In this document: in pieces, positions 7,970 to 15,050 of the stretch
How positions within the stretch are numbered: position 1 is the first letter of the stretch
How the letters are laid out: every line of letters begins with the position of its first letter
Assembly: GCF_003337375.1 (NCBI RefSeq)
Contig: NZ_QPJD01000020.1
Span: forward strand, 54,892 to 118,891
DNA from: Paenibacillus prosopidis
GTDB lineage: Bacteria > Bacillota > Bacilli > Paenibacillales > Paenibacillaceae
Direction: 5' to 3'
Length of the DNA stretch: 64,000 nt
Program-made: the position numbers and the translations under genes
The notes under the pieces: generated by a model
Told to the model about the DNA's origin: nothing
Seen by the model: only the letters and a program-made list of their open reading frames with translations
Databases searched by the model: none

Positions 7970-8018
7970 TTGACAAAAGAATATCCATGCTCTATCATTG
8001 AGAATAATAATCAATATC
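7970..8018 (+). promoter_or_regulatory. sigma-A promoter overlapped by a Fur box, aimed antisense at sdhB
   Basis: TTGACA (7970-7975), 17 bases, TATCAT (7993-7998) is a near-consensus promoter. GAGAATAATAATCAATATC (8000-8018) directly after the -10 matches the classical Fur box GATAATGATAATCATTATC at 16 of 19 positions and would cover the start point near 8005. No plus-strand gene follows. Transcription runs into the convergent sdhB 3' end, which starts at 8077. The natural reading is an iron-repressed noncoding or antisense RNA. Confidence 0.6.
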
Positions 8019-8028
8019 ATATAGAATC

Positions 8029-8058
8029 AAAAAAGAAACCCCCGATTCACGAGGGGGC
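8029..8058 (-). terminator. terminator of sdhCAB
   Basis: CCCCC (8039-8043) and GGGGG (8053-8057) form a stem. The minus strand continues into a T-rich tract, so it ends the sdhCAB transcript. Confidence 0.85.
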
Positions 8059-8076
8059 TCCATCTGTTCGATCGGT

Positions 8077-8841
8077 CTACATACCCAACCATTTCTTGAA
8101 CAAGTGCTTTGTTGTATCTTTGTTGATCGCTGCAATAGACGTCGTAAGCGGAATGCCTTTCGGACATGAGCGGACGCAGTTTTGCGAGTTGCCGCAGCCT
8201 TCGATACCGCCATCGGACATAAGCGCTTCCAGACGTTCTTCTTGGTTCATCTCACCTGTCGGGTGAGCATTGAACAAGCGAACCTGGGAAATAGCTGCAG
8301 GACCGATAAAGCTGGTGCGATCGTTCACATTCGGACATGCTTCAAGGCAAACGCCGCAAGTCATACATTTGGAAAGCTCGTACGCCCATTGGCGCTTCGT
8401 TTCCGCCATGCGCGGTCCTGGCCCGAGATCATACGTACCATCGATCGGGATCCATGCTTTCACTCGTTTTAGTGCGTTGAACATACGCTCACGGTTAATG
8501 ACAAGATCACGTACAACAGGGAACGTACGCATCGGCTCAAGACGAATCGGCTGCTCCAGCTTATCAACCAGGGCGCTGCACGCTTGGCGGGGCTTCCCGT
8601 TAATGACCATGGAACATGCGCCGCAAACTTCTTCCAAGCAGTTCGAATCCCAGCACACAGGTGCCGTTCCAGTACCGTCTGCCTTTTTCGGATTCCGCTG
8701 AATTTCCATCAGGCCGCTAATAACATTCATGTTCGCGCGGTAAGGAATTTCGAACTCTTCCGTGTAAGGCTTCGAATCAGGAGTATCTTGACGCGTGATG
8801 ATAAACTTAACCGTTTTTGTTGCGACAGTTGTTTCAGCCAT
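8077..8841 (-). CDS. sdhB: succinate dehydrogenase iron-sulfur subunit
   Basis: A 254-residue subunit that carries electrons from the flavin of SdhA to the menaquinone site of SdhC. Cysteine clusters for the three centres are visible. The [2Fe-2S] cluster is in DSNCLEEVCGACSM plus the downstream C (residues 65-90). The [4Fe-4S] and [3Fe-4S] clusters are in CMTCGVCLEACP (near residue 155) and CVRSCPKGIP (near residue 220). Length is normal. The ATG follows AAAGGAG and lies 2 bases from the end of sdhA. A Fur-box promoter on the opposite strand points at its 3' end. Confidence 0.97.
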   Translation of the reverse strand: MAETTVATKTVKFIITRQDTPDSKPYTEEFEIPYRANMNVISGLMEIQRNPKKADGTGTAPVCWDSNCLEEVCGACSMVINGKPRQACSALVDKLEQPIRLEPMRTFPVVRDLVINRERMFNALKRVKAWIPIDGTYDLGPGPRMAETKRQWAYELSKCMTCGVCLEACPNVNDRTSFIGPAAISQVRLFNAHPTGEMNQEERLEALMSDGGIEGCGNSQNCVRSCPKGIPLTTSIAAINKDTTKHLFKKWLGM

Positions 8842-8843
8842 CG

Positions 8844-10601
8844 TTATTCTCCTTTCTTCTTGTCGGATGAGTAGTCACGTTTACGAGGCTTAATAAGACT
8901 AACGTCAATATCCTCGTATGAAATTTTTGGTCCTTCTGCCGTCCATTTCGCAATCGTAGATTTCATGAATTGATCGTCGTCACGATCCGGGAATTCCGGC
9001 TTGTAGTGAGCGCCACGGCTTTCGTTACGCAACAGAGCACCCAATGTCATCGCTTCGGAAAGCTCAAGCATATTCCACAGTTGGCGGGTGAAGGCAACGC
9101 CGGCGTTGTTCCAAGCAGCCGTATCGTTGATGTTAATATTTTTGTAGCGCTGTTTGAGTTCTTTAATCTTATTTATCGTAGCTTCCAGCTTATCGTTAAA
9201 GCGAACGACGGTCATGTTGTTCGTCATCCATTCGCCAAGCTCTTTATGGATTACATAAGCATTTTCGTTGCCGTTCATGTTGAGAATGCTGTTGTATTTG
9301 TCCGTTTGACGCTTGGTCTCACGATCGAATACGGACGATGCAACATCTTCAGCCGATTTTTTCAGGCCTTTAATGTACTCGACTGCTTTCGGTCCGGCTA
9401 CCATACCGCCATAGATTGCGGACAGCAAGGAATTTGCTCCAAGGCGGTTCGCGCCGTGGTATTGATATTCGCATTCGCCGGCTGCAAACAAACCGGGAAT
9501 GTTCGTCATTTGATTGTAATCGACCCACATGCCGCCCATCGAATAGTGAACCGCAGGGAAGATCTTCATCGGGATTTTGCGTGGATCGTCGCCCATGAAC
9601 TTCTCATAGATTTCGATGATGCCGCCAAGCTTAACGTCAAGCTCCTTCGGATCTTTATGAGACAAGTCAAGGTAAACCATGTTTTCCTGATTGATGCCAA
9701 GCTTTTGATCGACACAGACGCTGAAAATTTCGCGTGTTGCAATGTCACGAGGAACAAGGTTGCCGTACGCCGGATATTTTTCTTCAAGGAAGTACCATGG
9801 CTTACCGTCTTTGTAAGTCCAGATACGGCCGCCCTCGCCGCGCGCTGATTCGGACATCAAGCGCAGCTTGTCGTCGCCCGGAATAGCTGTCGGGTGAATT
9901 TGAATGAACTCGCCGTTCGCGTAATTAACGCCTTGCTGGTAAACAGCGCTCGCAGCTGTACCTGTGTTAATAACAGAGTTCGTTGTTTTGCCGAAAATAA
10001 TGCCGGGACCGCCTGATGCAAGAATAACCGCATCCGCACGAACCGTGTGAACTTCCATCGAGCGCAAATCCTGTGCTGATACACCGCGGCAAACGCCGTC
10101 ATCGTCAACGACTGCGCCAAGGAATTCCCAGTGTTCAAACTTGTTGACCAGTCCGGCCGCTTCCCAGCGGCGCACTTGCTCATCCAGTGCATACAGCAAT
10201 TGCTGGCCTGTCGTTGCACCGGCGAATGCCGTGCGCGAATGCTTCGTGCCGCCGAAACGGCGGAAGTCGAGTAAACCTTCGGAAGTACGGCTGAACATAA
10301 CGCCCATCCGGTCCATTAAGTGAATAATGCCTGGTGCAGCATCGCACATTGCTTTAACCGGCGGCTGATTCGCGAGGAAGTCTCCGCCGTATACGGTATC
10401 GTCGAAATGCTCCCATGGGGAATCGCCTTCCCCTTTCGTATTAACCGCGCCGTTGATGCCGCCCTGCGCGCATACGGAATGGGAACGCTTAACCGGCACA
10501 AGAGAAAACAGATCAACGTGCACGCCTGCTTCTGCCGCTTTTATGGTAGCCATCAAGCCGGCAAGTCCGCCGCCAACGATGATAATTTTATTTTTAGCCA
10601 T
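8844..10601 (-). CDS. sdhA: succinate dehydrogenase flavoprotein subunit
   Basis: A 585-residue FAD-containing catalytic subunit that oxidises succinate to fumarate in the TCA cycle. The N-terminal dinucleotide-binding motif is IIIVGGGLAGLMATIKAAEAG. The FAD-attachment region reads SHSVCAQGGINGA near residue 45. The active-site segment HPTAIPGDDKLRLMSESARGEGG is near residue 240. GLFAAGECEYQYHGANRLGANS lies near residue 375. It is the middle gene of sdhC-sdhA-sdhB, as in Bacillus. No frameshift or odd segment is visible. Confidence 0.97.
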   Translation of the reverse strand: MAKNKIIIVGGGLAGLMATIKAAEAGVHVDLFSLVPVKRSHSVCAQGGINGAVNTKGEGDSPWEHFDDTVYGGDFLANQPPVKAMCDAAPGIIHLMDRMGVMFSRTSEGLLDFRRFGGTKHSRTAFAGATTGQQLLYALDEQVRRWEAAGLVNKFEHWEFLGAVVDDDGVCRGVSAQDLRSMEVHTVRADAVILASGGPGIIFGKTTNSVINTGTAASAVYQQGVNYANGEFIQIHPTAIPGDDKLRLMSESARGEGGRIWTYKDGKPWYFLEEKYPAYGNLVPRDIATREIFSVCVDQKLGINQENMVYLDLSHKDPKELDVKLGGIIEIYEKFMGDDPRKIPMKIFPAVHYSMGGMWVDYNQMTNIPGLFAAGECEYQYHGANRLGANSLLSAIYGGMVAGPKAVEYIKGLKKSAEDVASSVFDRETKRQTDKYNSILNMNGNENAYVIHKELGEWMTNNMTVVRFNDKLEATINKIKELKQRYKNININDTAAWNNAGVAFTRQLWNMLELSEAMTLGALLRNESRGAHYKPEFPDRDDDQFMKSTIAKWTAEGPKISYEDIDVSLIKPRKRDYSSDKKKGE

Positions 10602-10625
10602 AACGTTTCGCTCCTTGTCTTCAAA

Positions 10626-11297
10626 CTAACCGATATTCGTCCATGCCAGTGCGCTGCTTGCAGCTTCCTTAAATTCATCGCCGCTAAAAGCGATGAGCGA
10701 TAGAATAAACAGCGCCGAAACGACAACAAAAACGCCCATACAAATGTAGGAAGAAATGCGCTGCGCTCTAGGTCCTATTGTAATGCCCCAGCTGACCAGA
10801 AATGCCCATAGACCGTTACTGAAATGGAATACGGCTGCAAGAACACCAATGACATAAAGCACGAAATAAACGGGGCTGCTTGCGATAAGATTCATCGTCG
10901 AGCCTAGCTCCTCATGCGTAATATTGCCGAGATAAACCTGCATACGGGTCTGATACACATGCCAGAACACGAAAACAAAGGTAATTACCCCTGTTACCCT
11001 TTGCGCTGTAAATGCCCAGTTCCTCCCGTATTGGAAGCGTCCCGTATTAGAGTTCGATTGGTATGCGACGTATAAGCCGTAAATTCCATGGAACAATAGC
11101 GGGAGGTAAATACCGAAAATCTCAAGCAAAACTAGCGCAGGCAAGCTGTTAATAAATTGAACGCCTTTGCTGAAGCCTTCAGGTCCCCGTTCAAAAGCCT
11201 GATAATTCGTCAACCCGTGCACAACGATAAACCCGCCTAGCGGGATGATCCCTAGAAGCGAGTGAAGCTTGCGCGAGAAATACGAGTTTCCATTCAT
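10626..11297 (-). CDS. sdhC: succinate dehydrogenase cytochrome b558 subunit
   Basis: A 223-residue membrane anchor with five predicted hydrophobic helices, of the Bacillus b558 type that binds two hemes and reduces menaquinone. Histidines sit in GGFIVVHGLTNY, PLLFHGIYGLYV, FVFWHVYQTRMQV and AVFHFSNGLW, the expected heme-ligand helices. It is the first gene of sdhCAB. The ATG at 11297 follows GAAAGGAGAAGG. A consensus-like promoter lies about 65 bases upstream. Confidence 0.95.
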   Translation of the reverse strand: MNGNSYFSRKLHSLLGIIPLGGFIVVHGLTNYQAFERGPEGFSKGVQFINSLPALVLLEIFGIYLPLLFHGIYGLYVAYQSNSNTGRFQYGRNWAFTAQRVTGVITFVFVFWHVYQTRMQVYLGNITHEELGSTMNLIASSPVYFVLYVIGVLAAVFHFSNGLWAFLVSWGITIGPRAQRISSYICMGVFVVVSALFILSLIAFSGDEFKEAASSALAWTNIG

Positions 11298-11360
11298 GTC
11301 ATTCCTTCTCCTTTCAAGACTGTGAGTGCTTTCTTACGTTTTTTTAACAAATCATTCTAC

Positions 11361-11389
11361 ATTGTAACCCCAGCATGTACCTCCGTCAA
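11361..11389 (-). promoter_or_regulatory. sigma-A promoter of sdhCAB
   Basis: On the minus strand TTGACG (11389-11384), 17 bases, TACAAT (11366-11361). Predicted start is near 11354, about 57 bases before sdhC. Confidence 0.75.
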
Positions 11390-11396
11390 CAAAATC

Positions 11397-11437
11397 CGAC
11401 ATACAGTCGACACACAGCCGACACACGTTAGTCACAC
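11397..11437. repeat. 11-bp-period direct repeats upstream of the sdhCAB promoter
   Basis: CGACATACAG (11397), CGACACACAG (11408), CGACACACG (11419) and a degenerate AGTCACAC (11430) recur at exactly 11-base spacing, immediately upstream of the sdhC -35 box. One-helical-turn spacing puts all copies on one DNA face, as in regulator binding arrays. Confidence 0.6.
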
Positions 11438-11523
11438 TTCCCATCCTACTCCTTTTCAGCTTATAATGGAATTGCTTATTTTTTATAATTTCTTATAACA
11501 TAATGACATAAGGGGTTCCTGCA

Positions 11524-12432
11524 ATGAATGAAGAAATGCATGTATTCACGGTTATTGTCGAGCAGTCGAGCATGAACAAAGCGTCTGCGCTGCTCAACTT
11601 GTCTCAGCCTGCGCTCTCACGCAAAATCGCCAAGCTCGAGCAAGAAATAGGCGCCCCATTGTTTCGCCGCATTGGCAAACGTCTTGAGCTAACCCGGATC
11701 GGACAGCTTACCTACGAATATGCCATTGAGCTGCGTCAGCTGCATCGCAAATACTTGCAAACGGTCTCCGAGTTTACAGCTACTGGACATACTTCGCTGA
11801 CGATTGGCGCAAGCTTAACAACGCTGCAGACGACGCTGCCTGATCTCATTCAAACGCTAACCTCTGCCCATCCGGAAATCGATATCAAAGCAGTTACAGG
11901 CAAGACGCATGAGATCGTATCACTTGTCCGTGATCATAAAGCCGATATCGGCATCGTTGCCTCCAGTATTGAGGATTCAACACTCCGGTGCATTCCTTTA
12001 TTCGATGATCACTTATCGCTTGTGCTGCCCCGCAATCAGGTTATTACCGATAAAGGAACGCTCGGTATTCAAGACTTGACCGGAATGCCGATGATTTTGT
12101 TCTCCAAAGGAACATGGTACCGCCTGTTAACGGATGAGCTGTTCGATAAATATCATCTGCAGCCGGATGTGCGAATGGAAATCGATTCTTTTGAAGCGAT
12201 ACTGCGCTTGCTGCATACGTGCCGGGCGGCTACGCTGCTCCCTCAATCCTATATGCGTCACCAGCTGCTTGAGGATAACGACCTCCTTGTCGTAACGATT
12301 CGCGAGCTGGCGGATACGAAGCGCACGACATCGCTTATCCACGCTGATTCGGCAGCTCTAAGTCCATCCATCCGTCTATGGATCAATGAAATTGCGGCTC
12401 GTTTTCCAACTCAAAAGGACAGCAGCTATTAA
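11524..12432 (+). CDS. LysR-family regulator, divergent from sdhCAB
   Basis: A 302-residue LysR-type regulator with the N-terminal helix-turn-helix MHVFTVIVEQSSMNKASALL, then LSQPALSRKIAKLEQEIG, and a C-terminal effector-binding domain. The ATG at 11524 follows AAGGGG. It is transcribed divergently from sdhC with a 226-base shared control region, the classical layout for a LysR protein acting on its neighbour. Control of sdhCAB is therefore a reasonable inference. The stop codon lies in the loop of the terminator hairpin. The specific ligand is unknown. Confidence 0.85.
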   Translation: MNEEMHVFTVIVEQSSMNKASALLNLSQPALSRKIAKLEQEIGAPLFRRIGKRLELTRIGQLTYEYAIELRQLHRKYLQTVSEFTATGHTSLTIGASLTTLQTTLPDLIQTLTSAHPEIDIKAVTGKTHEIVSLVRDHKADIGIVASSIEDSTLRCIPLFDDHLSLVLPRNQVITDKGTLGIQDLTGMPMILFSKGTWYRLLTDELFDKYHLQPDVRMEIDSFEAILRLLHTCRAATLLPQSYMRHQLLEDNDLLVVTIRELADTKRTTSLIHADSAALSPSIRLWINEIAARFPTQKDSSY

Positions 12433-12452
12433 CATAGCTACTGTCCTTTATC
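12415..12452. terminator. shared terminator between the LysR gene and the ktrA-type gene
   Basis: AAGGACAG-c-AGCTA and TAGCT-a-CTGTCCTT form a strong near-perfect stem around the LysR stop codon, with T/A tracts on both sides. It could serve both convergent genes. Confidence 0.8.
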
Positions 12453-12491
12453 ATTTCCAATATTACACTTATTGAATCCACTGCGCGTATT

Positions 12492-13160
12492 CTACCGGAT
12501 GACGGTCGCTTCAAATTGTTCGATCTGATCATTCGTTCCGATAATTACCATAACATCGCGCTCAGTAAGCACATCTGTAGCCGTAGGGGCGATAATGATG
12601 CCGCCTGGCTTATTGATCGCCACGATGCTGCAGCCGAATCTGGCACGCGGATTGAGGTCATGCAGCGACTTTCCGTTCAAGCACTGCGGTACAGCGAGCT
12701 CCGCAATTGTATATTCCTTGGAAAGCTCTATATAATCCAGCAAGTTAGGCGATACGAGCTGATGTGCGACTCGGATGCCCATGTCACGTTCCGGATACAC
12801 GACACGATCTACCCCAATTTTCTCGAGCACACGCCCATGCAATTCGCTCATTGCCTTCGCAACTACTTTCTTGACGCCTAGATCCTTAAGCAAAATCGTC
12901 GTTAAAATACTAGCCTGAATGTCGTCACCGATCGCAACGACACCGCAATCAAAGTTCCGTACGCCTAATGAGCGAAGAGTCTCCTCATCCGTACAGTCGG
13001 CGGATACCGAATAGGTGAGCACGTTGCTCATTTCCTGAACTGCTTCTTCGTCTTTATCAATGCCGAGCACCTCATACCCGAGCTGAATCAGCTCCCTGCC
13101 CAGGCTAGACCCGAATCTTCCCAAACCTACAATAACAAACTGATTTTTCTTTATCCCCAC
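12492..13160 (-). CDS. ktrA: Ktr potassium channel regulatory subunit (KtrA/KtrC type)
   Basis: A 222-residue RCK protein. Its N-terminal RCK_N domain has the nucleotide-binding motif FVIVGLGRFGSSLGREL and the acidic GIDKDEEAV strand end. Its C-terminal RCK_C domain (from about residue 140) binds c-di-AMP in the family. It gates the KtrB-type pore protein in the membrane. It is placed 12 bases after that gene on the same strand, so the pair forms one operon under the c-di-AMP riboswitch at 14616-14795. Whether it corresponds to KtrA or KtrC of Bacillus cannot be told here. Confidence 0.9.
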   Translation of the reverse strand: MGIKKNQFVIVGLGRFGSSLGRELIQLGYEVLGIDKDEEAVQEMSNVLTYSVSADCTDEETLRSLGVRNFDCGVVAIGDDIQASILTTILLKDLGVKKVVAKAMSELHGRVLEKIGVDRVVYPERDMGIRVAHQLVSPNLLDYIELSKEYTIAELAVPQCLNGKSLHDLNPRARFGCSIVAINKPGGIIIAPTATDVLTERDVMVIIGTNDQIEQFEATVIR

Positions 13161-13172
13161 TTGCCAATTCCC

Positions 13173-14513
13173 CTATCCGATTGTAATTTTACCTTCAGGA
13201 TGCCGGTACAGTTCTTTTTCTGTGCGGGGCCCGAGCGCGTATGCGAGCGTTAACGGGCCAAGCCGTCCGGCAAACATCGTGAATGCGATAATTATTTTCC
13301 CGACATATGACAATTCAGGAGTGACTCCGACCGAAAGACCGACCGTACCGAACGCGGATGTCGCTTCAAACAATAATTTAATAAACGCTTGATCTTCTGT
13401 CGTCGACAGCACCATCGTTACTACAATTACAAGTGCCAGTGATATTAACGTAATCGTCAATGCTTTGAAAATCCGGTCTTTGCCGAGTCTGTAGCGGAAC
13501 AGCACAATATCGTCGCGGCCGCGAATCATCGCTATGACGGCACCGATCAGCGTCGTGAAGGTGGTCGTCTTAATGCCGCCTCCCGTCGATCCTGGTGATG
13601 CGCCGATAAACATTAATATTATAGTGAAAAATACGGTCGCTTGACGCAGTGCGGTATAATCGAGCGTATTAACGCCAGCTGTACGCGGCGTAATTGACTG
13701 GAAAAACGAGGACATTATTTTACCGCCCCAGTCAAGAGAACCAAGCGTCTTTGTATTTGAAAACTCGAATATAAAGATAACGATCGTACCGACAGCAATT
13801 AAAGTGCCCGTCATTGAAAGAACAACTTTGCTATGGAGTGAAAGTTTACGATTTTTGCGATATTCCATAAGATCTGCCATGACAATGAATCCAAGTCCGC
13901 CGGTAATGATAAGCAGCATGGCTGTTACATTCACGATTGGATCGGATACGTATAGGGTTAAGCTGCGATATTCACCGAAAATATCAAACCCAGCGTTATT
14001 GAATAATGAGACTGCATGGAATGCGCCGAAAAATAACGCTTTGCCAAGCGGCATATCGAAAGCAAATCGGAATGAAAAGAGCGCTGCTCCGATAAGTTCT
14101 ATCGTTATCGAGTATATGAGGACCCGCCGAATCAAGCGCACGATGCCTTCCATGCTCGTCTGATTCATCGCCTCCTGCAGCAAGAGCCGTTCTCTAAGAG
14201 AAATCCGTTTGCGGAGCACGAGCGCTATGAGCGTCGCCATCGTCATGAATCCAAGCCCGCCAAGCTGAAAAAGACACATTAATACAATTTGACCCGGTAC
14301 CGAAAAATATGTCCCTGTATCTACGACGACGAGCCCGGTTACACAAGTAGCCGATGTCGCCGTGAACAACGCATCGAGAAACGGCAGCTGCTGACCGCTC
14401 GCGGATGCGAAAGGCATGGATAATAAAATTGCGCCCAGCAATATGATCAGTGCAAATCCGCTGACCAGTATTCGCGGCGGTGACCACTTTAAGACATTCG
14501 AACTCAATTTCAT
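13173..14513 (-). CDS. ktrB: Ktr potassium transporter membrane subunit (KtrB/KtrD type)
   Basis: A 446-residue TrkH/KtrB-family K+ (Na+-coupled) transporter with eight transmembrane helices and four pore loops. Filter-like segments are visible: TSATCVTGLVVVD near residue 55, LFNNAGFDIFG near residue 170, SITPRTAGVNTLD near residue 275, and SAFGTVGLSVG near residue 390. It is the first gene of the operon. The upstream leader is a c-di-AMP riboswitch with a terminator, so potassium uptake should be shut off when c-di-AMP is high. Confidence 0.93.
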   Translation of the reverse strand: MKLSSNVLKWSPPRILVSGFALIILLGAILLSMPFASASGQQLPFLDALFTATSATCVTGLVVVDTGTYFSVPGQIVLMCLFQLGGLGFMTMATLIALVLRKRISLRERLLLQEAMNQTSMEGIVRLIRRVLIYSITIELIGAALFSFRFAFDMPLGKALFFGAFHAVSLFNNAGFDIFGEYRSLTLYVSDPIVNVTAMLLIITGGLGFIVMADLMEYRKNRKLSLHSKVVLSMTGTLIAVGTIVIFIFEFSNTKTLGSLDWGGKIMSSFFQSITPRTAGVNTLDYTALRQATVFFTIILMFIGASPGSTGGGIKTTTFTTLIGAVIAMIRGRDDIVLFRYRLGKDRIFKALTITLISLALVIVVTMVLSTTEDQAFIKLLFEATSAFGTVGLSVGVTPELSYVGKIIIAFTMFAGRLGPLTLAYALGPRTEKELYRHPEGKITIG

Positions 14514-14565
14514 CTTTCAACCTTCTTCTGTAATTTTCTCAGTGCTATCAAGCAAATATTAGGCA

Positions 14566-14594
14566 CAAAAAAAAGCACTGGAAACTCAAGTGCT
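14566..14594 (-). terminator. expression-platform terminator of the c-di-AMP riboswitch
   Basis: On the minus strand AGCACT and AGTGCT form a stem followed by eight Ts, between the aptamer and the ktrB-type gene. Confidence 0.88.
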
Positions 14595-14615
14595 CTGTGC
14601 GATGAGTCCTGTTCC

Positions 14616-14795
14616 AATACGCCTACGAGGTTAGCTGACGGATTCGGGCCTGGACAGGCAGCCCTATTCGGCGGTTAGAGACGAGTCTCTCCCGCAAAAA
14701 TTCACCCCATGCCGCCGAAAGAGAACAGCCCTATCAGCCTATTCATCCATTTCGACAACTTTATGGTTCCCCCGATTTCCTTAAGAAATTCGGCT
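14616..14795 (-). ncRNA. c-di-AMP riboswitch (ydaO-yuaA type)
   Basis: The minus strand shows the conserved blocks in order: GGGGGAACCA, then ATGGGGTGAATTT, an AGGGCTG stem, GGCCCGAATCCGTCAGC, TAACCTCGTAGGCGT. These match the ydaO/yuaA aptamer as known from Bacillus. Its place upstream of a Ktr transporter operon fits the family's role in potassium and osmotic control. Confidence 0.93.
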
Positions 14796-15050
14796 GTACT
14801 ATTCAATTAGTATGACGTTAACGATTATAATCCCAAAGCTGCCTTAATTCAAAGCAGGCATTAAGCACAAATGGGACGATTTTGGACCGAAATCGGGCAT
14901 CGCGTTACGGCAGCAAGCATCAGGCTTGTCGGATATCGTTATTTCGCTTGTTTTTGAAAATAAACGATCTTTTTCATTGGATAATTTAGGGATTAGTGTG
15001 ATAAGGTAATAAAATAAGATATGCAATTTAAAGATACTCGAGGTGAACCA
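14796..15050. other. intergenic region between the ktr leader and the CPBP gene
   Basis: AT-rich stretch that should hold the divergent promoters for the ktr riboswitch transcript and for the protease gene. I see no convincing ORF, RNA or repeat in it. Confidence 0.5.

Noticed and set aside
7952..8266. 104-codon plus-strand ORF opposite the end of sdhB
   Set aside because: It begins upstream of the Fur-box promoter, has no ribosome site, and most of it is antisense to sdhB. Treated as noncoding.
8970..9848. 292-codon ORF antisense to sdhA
   Set aside because: It is the mirror of a highly conserved flavoprotein gene; no ribosome site and improbable composition.
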